DNA of 64,000 nucleotides, taken from contig CAZWDO010000017.1 in assembly GCA_964632485.1 (NCBI GenBank), positions 1 to 64,000 on the forward strand. The letters are read 5' to 3'. This DNA comes from CAZWDO01 sp964632485 [NCBI: uncultured bacterium] (GTDB lineage: Bacteria > JAGOEH01). This document shows positions 1-7,271 of this stretch, in pieces. Numbering within the stretch: the stretch's first letter is position 1; every line of letters starts with the position of its first letter. The notes beneath the pieces are model-generated. The model saw only the letters and a program-made list of their open reading frames with translations. It had not been told where the DNA came from and did not search any database. A program made the position numbers and the translations under genes.

Positions 1-1
1 G

Positions 2-571
2 CCGAAACCGGACAACACTCGAACCGTGGTTTTCAACGAAGACGAGTTTAATCTTATGTTGAAAAATTGTAACGGCGATAAAGCCCATCTCAAGCCGATT
101 CTGATTATTGCGGCATTGACCGGGATGCGCAAGAACGAATTGTTGAGCCTGCGATACGATCGTATTGATTTTGACAGCAAGGTTGTGCATTTGGCTGAAA
201 CAAAAAGCGGCGTGGCTCAGGATGTCTATTTATGCGATGCCGCCATTGAAGAATTATCGCAGATGCGGTCGATGGCAAAGGATAAAAAAGGTTTTATATT
301 TTTGTATCATGGGAAGCAGATCAAGGATGTTAAGACTGCCTTTCGAAAACTACTCAAAGAATGTGGTTTGGAGGGCAAAGGCTATCGCTTCCATGATACC
401 CGCAGCTTTTTCTGTACGGAATTGATTAAGCGGGGCACCAATGTCGAAGCGGTTCGTAATTTAGCCCGGCATAAAGACGTCAATACAACCATACGCTACG
501 TCCGTATGACCGAATCTGATCTCAACAATGCGGTCAATGCGATGAATAATGTTTTTAAGGCAAATCGATAG
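2..571 (+). CDS. Tyrosine recombinase / phage-type integrase, catalytic domain (5' end outside window)
   Basis: The reading frame is open from base 2, so the gene begins left of the window; a GTG at 26 is only an internal codon (the frame upstream reads as a typical linker before the catalytic domain). Numbering from that GTG, the full catalytic set of tyrosine recombinases is visible: Arg35 (TGMRKNELLSLR), Lys60 (AETKSG), His123-x-x-Arg126 (FHDTRS), His149 (LARHK) and the nucleophile Tyr158 (IRYVR). The C-terminal catalytic domain is therefore complete and probably active. Such enzymes cut and rejoin DNA at attachment sites, commonly the 3' end of tRNA genes. The gene points at a tRNA-Arg about 300 bases downstream, which fits the integrase-at-the-edge layout of an integrated element extending left. 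The type (phage, ICE or XerC/D-like housekeeping) cannot be told without the N-terminus; tRNA linkage favours an element. Confidence 0.93.
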   Translation, partial: PKPDNTRTVVFNEDEFNLMLKNCNGDKAHLKPILIIAALTGMRKNELLSLRYDRIDFDSKVVHLAETKSGVAQDVYLCDAAIEELSQMRSMAKDKKGFIFLYHGKQIKDVKTAFRKLLKECGLEGKGYRFHDTRSFFCTELIKRGTNVEAVRNLARHKDVNTTIRYVRMTESDLNNAVNAMNNVFKANR

Positions 572-676
572 AATCTATTGCTAATGAGTGTCATAGTGGG
601 TCAAATTCCTCCTATGACAATTTTTAATCGATTATTTAAATTTGTATTTAGCAAATTTAAATTCCATTCACAATTC

Positions 677-696
677 TGGTCACCATTTGGTCACCA
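677..696. repeat. Two 9-bp direct repeats one helical turn apart
   Basis: TGGTCACCA occurs at 677-685 and again at 688-696, an 11-bp period, so both copies lie on the same face of the helix. The position between an integrase gene and a tRNA gene suggests arm-type or accessory protein binding sites for recombination. This is inferred from position and spacing only. Confidence 0.45.
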
Positions 697-809
697 ACTA
701 CATTGGAACCGTTGTAATAATTGGTTATGGGAAAATGGGCTTAACCCTCTCAATAGCATAGAGAAATCCCCAAAAATCATAATTTCAGGTATAATTGATA
801 AAACATGCC

Positions 810-830
810 AAAAAACCCTCTTTTAAAGGG
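810..830 (-). terminator. Intrinsic terminator downstream of tRNA-Arg
   Basis: Read on the minus strand, CCCTTT-AAA-AGAGGG forms a short 6-bp stem (one G-U pair) followed directly by six Ts. It lies about 40 bases past the tRNA 3' end. On the plus strand the same element has CCCT/AGGG followed by CTCTTTTT, so it may also stop the integrase transcript. Confidence 0.6.
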
Positions 831-867
831 CTCTTTTTATGTCTTAAGTCTATGTCTTTCATTGGGA

Positions 868-941
868 TGCACCCGAAGAGATTCGAACCCCTAACCTTCT
901 GATCCGTAGTCAGATGCTCTATCCAGTTGAGCTACGGGTGC
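868..941 (-). tRNA. tRNA-Arg (anticodon ACG)
   Basis: The minus strand folds as a 74-nt cloverleaf. The acceptor stem GCACCCG pairs fully with CGGGTGC and is followed by discriminator A. The D arm is GCTC...GAGC, the anticodon stem TCTGA/TCAGA encloses loop CTACGGA (anticodon ACG), and the T arm carries the TTCGAAT loop. CCA is not encoded: the next bases are TCC. The 3' end faces the integrase gene, so this tRNA is a plausible attachment site. Confidence 0.96.
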
Positions 942-955
942 ATTTAATTTATTTT

Positions 956-984
956 AATATACGCATTTTTTGCATTTATGTCAA
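956..984 (-). promoter_or_regulatory. Promoter of tRNA-Arg
   Basis: On the minus strand TTGACA (979-984) and TATATT (956-961) are separated by exactly 17 bases and end about 15 bases before the tRNA 5' end. It is a near-consensus sigma70-type promoter. Confidence 0.8.
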
Positions 985-1149
985 GAGCTTTTTTTTTGAT
1001 TTTATTTATTACTTGCTTTTTTCGAGAAAATTTATTAATTTAAGCTTTGTTGAAACTGATTTTGCAGCAAGCGAGATTCTTCTAAACTGTAGAATTTAGA
1101 TTTCTGAAGGGGAAGAGTCCGATTTTAACTATAGGATGAAAGGTCATGA

Positions 1150-3861
1150 ATGCCGATGCGGCTGCTTATTGTTGAAGATGAAATGATTATTGCTCTTGAT
1201 TTACGGCTACGGTTAGAGCGTTTTGGCCATGAAGTGGTGGGTATTGCCATGAATAGTGAAGAAGCGCTTGAACTTTGCGGTAAAAAAAAGCCGGATATTA
1301 TTTTAATGGATATTCATATAAAAGGTTCCAAAGATGGAATCGAAACGACCCAATTAATTCAGCAGCAATTTAATGTTCCGATTGTATATCTTACCGGCAG
1401 CGCCGGCGAAGATGTTATGCAGCGTGCCTTTAAAACAGAGCCTTTCGGCTACTTGATCAAACCTTTTTCCGATTCGGATTTAAAGGTAGTCATTGATTTC
1501 GCTATATTTAAATTTCAGATCAATGAACAATTGACAAAACAACAGGAGTTTTATTTCCATGTATTTTCGAGCATGGATGAGGGAATTGTTACCACCGATT
1601 TAGCGGGCAATATCACGTTTATGAATTTTGCAGCGGAAAAAATACTGGGAATTAAAACTGCCGAGGCCATCCATAATTCAGTCTTATCCTACTTTCAGTT
1701 TTCGGCCCGAAATGTCCCGATTTGTAGCAATTCAATCATGCAAACGGTGATAGAAAGCGGCCAATTAATCCACCTTGACTCAACGAGTAAGATTATTTCA
1801 TGTGAGAAGGGCGAACGTTTTATTGACGGCCGCATCGCCACCTTGCAGGATCATATTTCAAACGTCAAGGGTACGGTTATCGTTTTCCGCGACGTGACGG
1901 AACAGCGATTGACTGAAAATCGGTTTCGTATTTTCTCACAAATTATCGATCAACCCCTTAGTATGGTTTATATTCTCGATAATGAGGGGAAAATTTCTTT
2001 TGCTAACCAGAGCTCGTTGGACAAAACCCAATTTGGATTAAAGGATTTAGTGGGCCGCTCATTTGAATCCCTTCTCACTCCCAATATGATAGAAACCAAA
2101 AATTCCGCTATCTGGCAAGCGTTGAGGCGCGCTGAACCCTGGCAGGGAGAACTGGAAATAGTTCGACGCGATTCGACTACCTATTGGGAATATGCTATGA
2201 TTGCGCCAGTTCGTAACGCTAATGATAAAATTACCGATTATGTTAAAATTTCTCTCGATATTTCTGATAAAAAAAGAATGGAGCTGGAGCTTCAAACAGC
2301 AAAGCTGCAAGCCGAAACAGCAAATCGCGCGAAAAGTAATTTTTTAGCGAACATCAGCCATGAAATTCGCACTCCCATGAATGGAATAATCGGGATGGCT
2401 GAACTCCTGAATAATTCTCCTTTGAATGAGAGTCAAAAAAAATATATTGATATGTTGAAACAATCTGCCAGTTGGCTTCATCATATTCTGGATGATATAC
2501 TCGACTTAACGCGCATCGAGGCTGATCGATTCTCAATTTTCCCCAATTTATTTAATCCTCACTCCGTGTTTAAAGAATCATTGGATATCTATACGATCCA
2601 AGCCAGCCAAAAAAAACTGGGGTACCAGTACTTTATCGATCCGAAACTTCCCGATGCTCTTTTGGGCGATATACGACGCATCAACCAGGTTATTCACAAC
2701 CTGTTGGATAATGCCCTTAAATTTACTGAAAATGGTGGCGTTCTTGTGCGCATTTTAAAAGAAGATAAACAGAATTTTCCTGCTAATATTCTGATTGAAG
2801 TGCGTGATACGGGAATCGGCATCAACGAAGAGCGCAATGATTCTGTTTTTGAGATATTCACTCAATTGGACGGCTCGTTTACCCGACGATATGGTGGTAC
2901 TGGATTGGGGCTCTATATTTCCAAACAACTGGTCTATTTAATGAAGGGCGAAATCTGGTTCGAAAGGAATGAAAACCAGGGAACCACTTTTTTTGTCCGG
3001 TTGCCTCTAACTATGGAATACAATAAAAAGGTAACTCCATCTTGCCTCGAAGATAAGCAAAAAACCATTCCGATTAAATCTCCTCATCTTTTAGTCGCCG
3101 AAGATAATTATATCAACCAGGTAGTTATCAAAAATATGCTGCTTTCCAGAGGATATCAAATCAGCGTTGTGGAAAATGGCCAGCAAGCGGTGGATACTTG
3201 CAAAGAAAATGATTTTGATCTTATTCTGATGGATATTTTAATGCCGGTGATGGATGGCTTGGAAGCCACCCGGCTCATCCGGGCGATGAAAAATCGTCCG
3301 GTCTCAAGGGTTCCTATCTTAGCTGTTACCGCTTATAGCAACCAGGAGGATCGCTTACGCTTGTTGGAGACAGGTATCGACGATATTATTACTAAACCGA
3401 TTGATTCGGAAGAACTGTTTACAAAACTGGATCAACTATTCAGCGCGGAAACCGAAACTATCGATAGAGATAGATCGGCAACTCCAGAAATCCCGGAAGA
3501 TCTGCCGATTTTAAATTGGCCTTTAGTACTGAAACGTTTGAACAATGATCAATATCTTTCCCGGATGGTTGTAGATATATTCATGCAGGATATGCCCCGT
3601 CAGGTGGCGTTGTTGGAAGTGTATTTTGAAAAAATGGATTTGGAAAAAATCGTTTTTCAGGCGCATTCACTAAAAACAGCTTGCGCCAATGTCGGAGGGG
3701 AACGCGCTGCAGAACAGGCGCGTCAAATTGAAAATGAAACGACCCAGAATCAGGATTGGATACGTTTATTAATGCTTAAACGAAGATTTAGATTGGAATT
3801 CGATCATTTGCTGGAAGAATTGAAACGATCCGTTTTGAATAATTTTGATACTGATTCTTAA
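1150..3861 (+). CDS. Hybrid histidine kinase: REC-PAS-PAS-HisKA-HATPase-REC-HPt
   Basis: A 903-residue cytoplasmic signalling protein with no visible membrane span. An N-terminal receiver domain (1-120) has acidic pocket E9/D10, phospho-acceptor D54 (LMDIHI) and the conserved Lys in LIKPF. Two PAS regions follow (about 130-255 and 265-385), then the HisKA dimerisation helix with H404 (NISHEIRTPMNG), an ATPase domain with N box (HNLLDNALKFT), G1 (DTGIGI) and G2 (GGTGLGL), a second receiver with D695 (LMDILMPVMDG), and a C-terminal HPt domain with H839 (QAHSLKTACANVGG). All four phosphorelay stations are intact in one chain; a DNA-binding output is absent, so the output is another protein or the N-terminal receiver. 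ATG at 1150 follows AAAGG. The next gene starts 17 bases later, suggesting co-transcription, although the two functions are unrelated. Confidence 0.95.
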   Translation: MPMRLLIVEDEMIIALDLRLRLERFGHEVVGIAMNSEEALELCGKKKPDIILMDIHIKGSKDGIETTQLIQQQFNVPIVYLTGSAGEDVMQRAFKTEPFGYLIKPFSDSDLKVVIDFAIFKFQINEQLTKQQEFYFHVFSSMDEGIVTTDLAGNITFMNFAAEKILGIKTAEAIHNSVLSYFQFSARNVPICSNSIMQTVIESGQLIHLDSTSKIISCEKGERFIDGRIATLQDHISNVKGTVIVFRDVTEQRLTENRFRIFSQIIDQPLSMVYILDNEGKISFANQSSLDKTQFGLKDLVGRSFESLLTPNMIETKNSAIWQALRRAEPWQGELEIVRRDSTTYWEYAMIAPVRNANDKITDYVKISLDISDKKRMELELQTAKLQAETANRAKSNFLANISHEIRTPMNGIIGMAELLNNSPLNESQKKYIDMLKQSASWLHHILDDILDLTRIEADRFSIFPNLFNPHSVFKESLDIYTIQASQKKLGYQYFIDPKLPDALLGDIRRINQVIHNLLDNALKFTENGGVLVRILKEDKQNFPANILIEVRDTGIGINEERNDSVFEIFTQLDGSFTRRYGGTGLGLYISKQLVYLMKGEIWFERNENQGTTFFVRLPLTMEYNKKVTPSCLEDKQKTIPIKSPHLLVAEDNYINQVVIKNMLLSRGYQISVVENGQQAVDTCKENDFDLILMDILMPVMDGLEATRLIRAMKNRPVSRVPILAVTAYSNQEDRLRLLETGIDDIITKPIDSEELFTKLDQLFSAETETIDRDRSATPEIPEDLPILNWPLVLKRLNNDQYLSRMVVDIFMQDMPRQVALLEVYFEKMDLEKIVFQAHSLKTACANVGGERAAEQARQIENETTQNQDWIRLLMLKRRFRLEFDHLLEELKRSVLNNFDTDS

Positions 3862-3878
3862 ATAAATAAGGAGTCTGA

Positions 3879-5735
3879 ATGAATCGAAGTTTTCTATCAC
3901 TTTTGGAATCGAAACAAGTGATTATTTTTGATGGCGCAATGGGGACTATGCTCTATAAAAACGGTATTTTTTTTAATCGGTGTTATGAAGAAGTCAATTT
4001 ATCAATGCCCGAACTCGTGGAACGTATTCATCGTTCTTATATAGAGGCCGGCGCCCGGGTTGTTGAAACCAATACCTTTGGCGCCAATCGCTTCAAACTT
4101 ACTCAATATGGCCTTGAAGACAAGGTCCGGGAAATTAACCTTGCCGGCGCTCAAATCGCCCGTCGGGCAGCAGGCGATAATGGCTACGTTGCCGGATCAA
4201 TCGGCCCTTTAGGATCTCTCGTTTTTCCCAAAGGTAAAATCAAACCTGAGCAAGCAATGGAGGCTTTTCGCGAACAAATTTCCGCCCTGCTGGAAGGCAA
4301 TGTGGATTTGTTAATTATTGAGACGTTTCGTGATATTGATGAATTGCTGCTTGCTATCCGGGCAGCGCGCGATGTTTCTGAATTGCCGATTATTGCGTCT
4401 TTGACGTTTTCCGAGGAAGGTCCAACTATATTTGGCGTTACTCCTGAACAAGCCGCAGAGATTCTTTGCGACCAACCGATCGCTGCCCTCGGCTTAAATT
4501 GCGCAGTTGGCCCTAAACCGATGCTGGATAATTTGATGCGGATGGCAGGGCAGTGTTGCAAACCTATTTCGGTTATGCCCAATGCCGGTTTTCCTCAATT
4601 AGTGAGCGACCGCTTGTTCTATGCGACCAGCCCGGAATATTTTGCTGAATATGCCCGCAGGTTTGTACAGATGGGCGCTCAAATCGTCGGCGGTTGTTGC
4701 GGTTCGACTCCGGAACATATTCGTGAAATTCATAATATATTGGGGGTCCATCTAAAACAGCCTCCCATTGAAAATATTTGTTTGACAGAGGTCAAAAAAG
4801 AGCATGAAAAAATTGTGCAACCAGTGGGAATGGTTCCTAAACTTCTAAAAGAAAAATCGCTCTTTGGCGCTAAATTGGGCCAGGAATTCGTCTTTTCTGT
4901 TGAAATCACTCCCCCTCGCGGCGCTGATTTAACGACTATTCTGGAAACTGTGAAAATTCTTAAGGATAGCGGGGTTGATGCTATTAATATTCCCGATAGC
5001 CCCCGCGCTTCGGCCCGCATGAATCCCATGGCAATGGCCACAATTATTAATCAAAAAGTCAATATCCAGACGATTTGGCATTATACCTGCCGGGATAAAA
5101 GCCTGATCGGCATCCAGGCTGATATGCTCGGCGCGGATGCCCTGGGCCTTAGAAATCTTCTGCTGATCACCGGTGATCCCCCCAAATTGGGCGATTACCC
5201 CAATAGCACCGGTGTGTTTGATGTAGATTCTATTGGTTTAGTGCGTATCGTAAATAACCTGAATCAGGGTATCGATTTAGCCGGTAATCAATTGAAAAAC
5301 CAATCCTCCTTTGTCATTGGTGTGGGCGCCAACCCCGCCGCTATTAATTTTGAGGAGGAATTGAACCGAACTATCCTCAAGATCAAAACCGGCGCTGAAT
5401 TTATCCTGACTCAGCCCGTATATGAAATGGATAAACTTCAACGACTCCTGGATGGGATTGCGGGCTATAATATCCCGGTGCTGGTTGGCATTATGCCTCT
5501 TTCCTCTTATAAAATGGCTGAGTTTATGCATAACGAAGTCCCGGGTATGTTTATTCCAGAATCAATACGGAACGCGCTAAAACAAGCGCCCGATAAGGAA
5601 AAAGCGGCTGAAATCGGAATGCGGGTTGCGTTGGATATCCTTACGCAGGCCAAATCTAACGTTCAGGGCGCGTATGTGATGATGCCACTCGGTAATCACC
5701 GCCGCTCACTTGAAATTATTCAGCATTTTCGTTAA
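3879..5735 (+). CDS. Bifunctional homocysteine S-methyltransferase / 5,10-methylenetetrahydrofolate reductase
   Basis: A 618-residue fusion. Residues 1-290 are a Pfam S-methyl_trans (BHMT/MetH N-terminal) domain, with the three zinc-binding cysteines visible as C208 (LGLNCAVGP) and C273/C274 (GGCCGSTPEH). Residues about 325-610 are an MTHFR (MetF) flavoenzyme domain with the GDPP motif near 431. Family knowledge: the N-terminal half methylates homocysteine to methionine; the C-terminal half reduces methylenetetrahydrofolate to methyltetrahydrofolate. The organisation matches the YitJ-type fusion. There is no cobalamin-binding domain, so the methyl donor (methyl-THF, S-methylmethionine or a corrinoid partner elsewhere) is not settled by sequence. 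ATG at 3879 has AAGGAG upstream. It ends inside the start region of lnt. Confidence 0.92.
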   Translation: MNRSFLSLLESKQVIIFDGAMGTMLYKNGIFFNRCYEEVNLSMPELVERIHRSYIEAGARVVETNTFGANRFKLTQYGLEDKVREINLAGAQIARRAAGDNGYVAGSIGPLGSLVFPKGKIKPEQAMEAFREQISALLEGNVDLLIIETFRDIDELLLAIRAARDVSELPIIASLTFSEEGPTIFGVTPEQAAEILCDQPIAALGLNCAVGPKPMLDNLMRMAGQCCKPISVMPNAGFPQLVSDRLFYATSPEYFAEYARRFVQMGAQIVGGCCGSTPEHIREIHNILGVHLKQPPIENICLTEVKKEHEKIVQPVGMVPKLLKEKSLFGAKLGQEFVFSVEITPPRGADLTTILETVKILKDSGVDAINIPDSPRASARMNPMAMATIINQKVNIQTIWHYTCRDKSLIGIQADMLGADALGLRNLLLITGDPPKLGDYPNSTGVFDVDSIGLVRIVNNLNQGIDLAGNQLKNQSSFVIGVGANPAAINFEEELNRTILKIKTGAEFILTQPVYEMDKLQRLLDGIAGYNIPVLVGIMPLSSYKMAEFMHNEVPGMFIPESIRNALKQAPDKEKAAEIGMRVALDILTQAKSNVQGAYVMMPLGNHRRSLEIIQHFR

Positions 5736-5748
5736 AGGGTATTGTCAG

Positions 5749-7233
5749 TTGAAAACCGGGTTATCGAGACTTCATTGGCAATGGCTCTTATTTAGTATCG
5801 CTGCATTCGTTTTAGCCTTGCCCCCTTTTTCCCTATTCCCCCTGGCTTTTGTGATGTTGGTTCCTCTTGGGAGATTTTTTGAAAAAGCGCGTGAACAATC
5901 TCTTTCTCTGGGGTGGTATTTTCTTAATGGTTGGTTTTGGGGGTTTTGGTTTTCCGCTTTCACTCTTTTTTGGATTGTCCATGTTACTTCCATCGGTTTA
6001 GTCCCGCTTTTTTTCGTTGAAGGCGCATTATATGGTGTGATTTTTTGGATAACTGCCTGGTTTGGGCGTCGTTACCATAATCCGGCTCTGATTTCGCTTA
6101 TTTTAGTTCTGAATTGGGCCGTTATGGATTATCTCCGGAGTCTGACCATTATCGCCTTTCCCTGGAATCTCTTGGGATCGCCCCTGCATGCTATTTTGCC
6201 CTTCATTCAGATCGCGGATATCGGGGGAGTGTGGCTGGTCGGATTTTGGGTGGGGTTGATCAATTGGCTCTTTTATCTTTTATGGCGTGGATTTTATCGA
6301 CGTCGGATCGTACTTTCTATTCTGATTCTGCTGATCACTCTTTGCGGCGGATATGGATTATTCCGACTAAATACGTTACACTATGACTTATCTTCTTTTA
6401 AAATTGGTTTAATCCAGGGGAATATTGATCAGGATCAGAAATGGAATCGCGGATTCATTGCGGGCACATTTTCCAAATATGCCCGATTGTCGCGCAAGGC
6501 CGCGGAACAGGGCGCCGATTTAATTGTATGGCCTGAAACGGCGGCAACCTGTTATTTGCGGTATCATTCTTTTTTTCTGGATAGTCTGGCGAATCTGGCC
6601 AGGGAATTGAAACGGCCGATTTATACCGGAAGTCTCGATTTTTTTCTTGATAGCGCTTATAACGCGGCCTTTGGAATTGACACAACGGGCCGCATTATTT
6701 TTTCATATAATAAAATCAATCTGGTCCCCTTTGGTGAGCGTATTCCTTTTTCAGACCATTTCCCGATATTAAACACCTTCGATTTTGGCCAGGGAAGTTT
6801 TAATTATGGGCGTGAGATGAAACTGGCTGAATTTCAGGGGAAAAAATTCCCGACGTTGATTTGTTATGAAATTATATTCCCGGAGCTGACTCGGAATTTT
6901 GTGAATCTGGGGGCTGATTTTATTGTTAATATAACCAATGATGCCTGGTTTGGGCGTTATTCTGCTCCGGAACAACATGCGTTTTTAATGCCGTTTCGCG
7001 CCATTGAAAATCGCATCGGAATCGCCCGGGTCGCCAATACGGGATATACATTTTTCGTCGATCCCGACGGCTCTGTCAATCAATTGACTCATTTGTTTCA
7101 GGATACGGTGGTCGTACGCGAGATCGCCTTGAAAAACGGCGCCACTTTATATGAAAAATGGGGGGATTGGGCGCCCTGGCTATGCTTATGCGGACTGGCG
7201 CTTTTATCTATCGTCGCGATTCTTTTTAAATAG
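5749..7233 (+). CDS. lnt: Apolipoprotein N-acyltransferase
   Basis: Inner-membrane enzyme adding the third acyl chain to lipoproteins. The N-terminal part is strongly hydrophobic (several spans up to about residue 210), followed by a periplasmic nitrilase-like domain with the catalytic triad visible: E263 (VWPETA), K322 (KINLVPFGE) and C372 (LICYE), positions close to E267/K335/C387 of E. coli Lnt. A last membrane helix ends the protein. I place the start at TTG 5749 because AAAGGG (5734-5739) lies 9 bases before it; an in-frame TTG at 5710 lies inside the previous gene and has no ribosome site. With this start the length is 494 residues (E. coli 512). The ribosome site overlaps the stop codon of the preceding fusion gene, indicating translational coupling. 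It implies diderm lipoprotein processing, consistent with the lipoproteins at 11198 and 41213. Confidence 0.95.
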   Translation: MKTGLSRLHWQWLLFSIAAFVLALPPFSLFPLAFVMLVPLGRFFEKAREQSLSLGWYFLNGWFWGFWFSAFTLFWIVHVTSIGLVPLFFVEGALYGVIFWITAWFGRRYHNPALISLILVLNWAVMDYLRSLTIIAFPWNLLGSPLHAILPFIQIADIGGVWLVGFWVGLINWLFYLLWRGFYRRRIVLSILILLITLCGGYGLFRLNTLHYDLSSFKIGLIQGNIDQDQKWNRGFIAGTFSKYARLSRKAAEQGADLIVWPETAATCYLRYHSFFLDSLANLARELKRPIYTGSLDFFLDSAYNAAFGIDTTGRIIFSYNKINLVPFGERIPFSDHFPILNTFDFGQGSFNYGREMKLAEFQGKKFPTLICYEIIFPELTRNFVNLGADFIVNITNDAWFGRYSAPEQHAFLMPFRAIENRIGIARVANTGYTFFVDPDGSVNQLTHLFQDTVVVREIALKNGATLYEKWGDWAPWLCLCGLALLSIVAILFK

Positions 7234-7271
7234 AATCTATTCATAAATCAATCGATAGCTGATTCCGTTTA

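Noticed and set aside
578-826. 82-codon frame after the integrase gene
   Set aside because: Phe/Trp/Asn-rich translation of AT-rich intergenic DNA, running through the terminator, with no recognisable domain.
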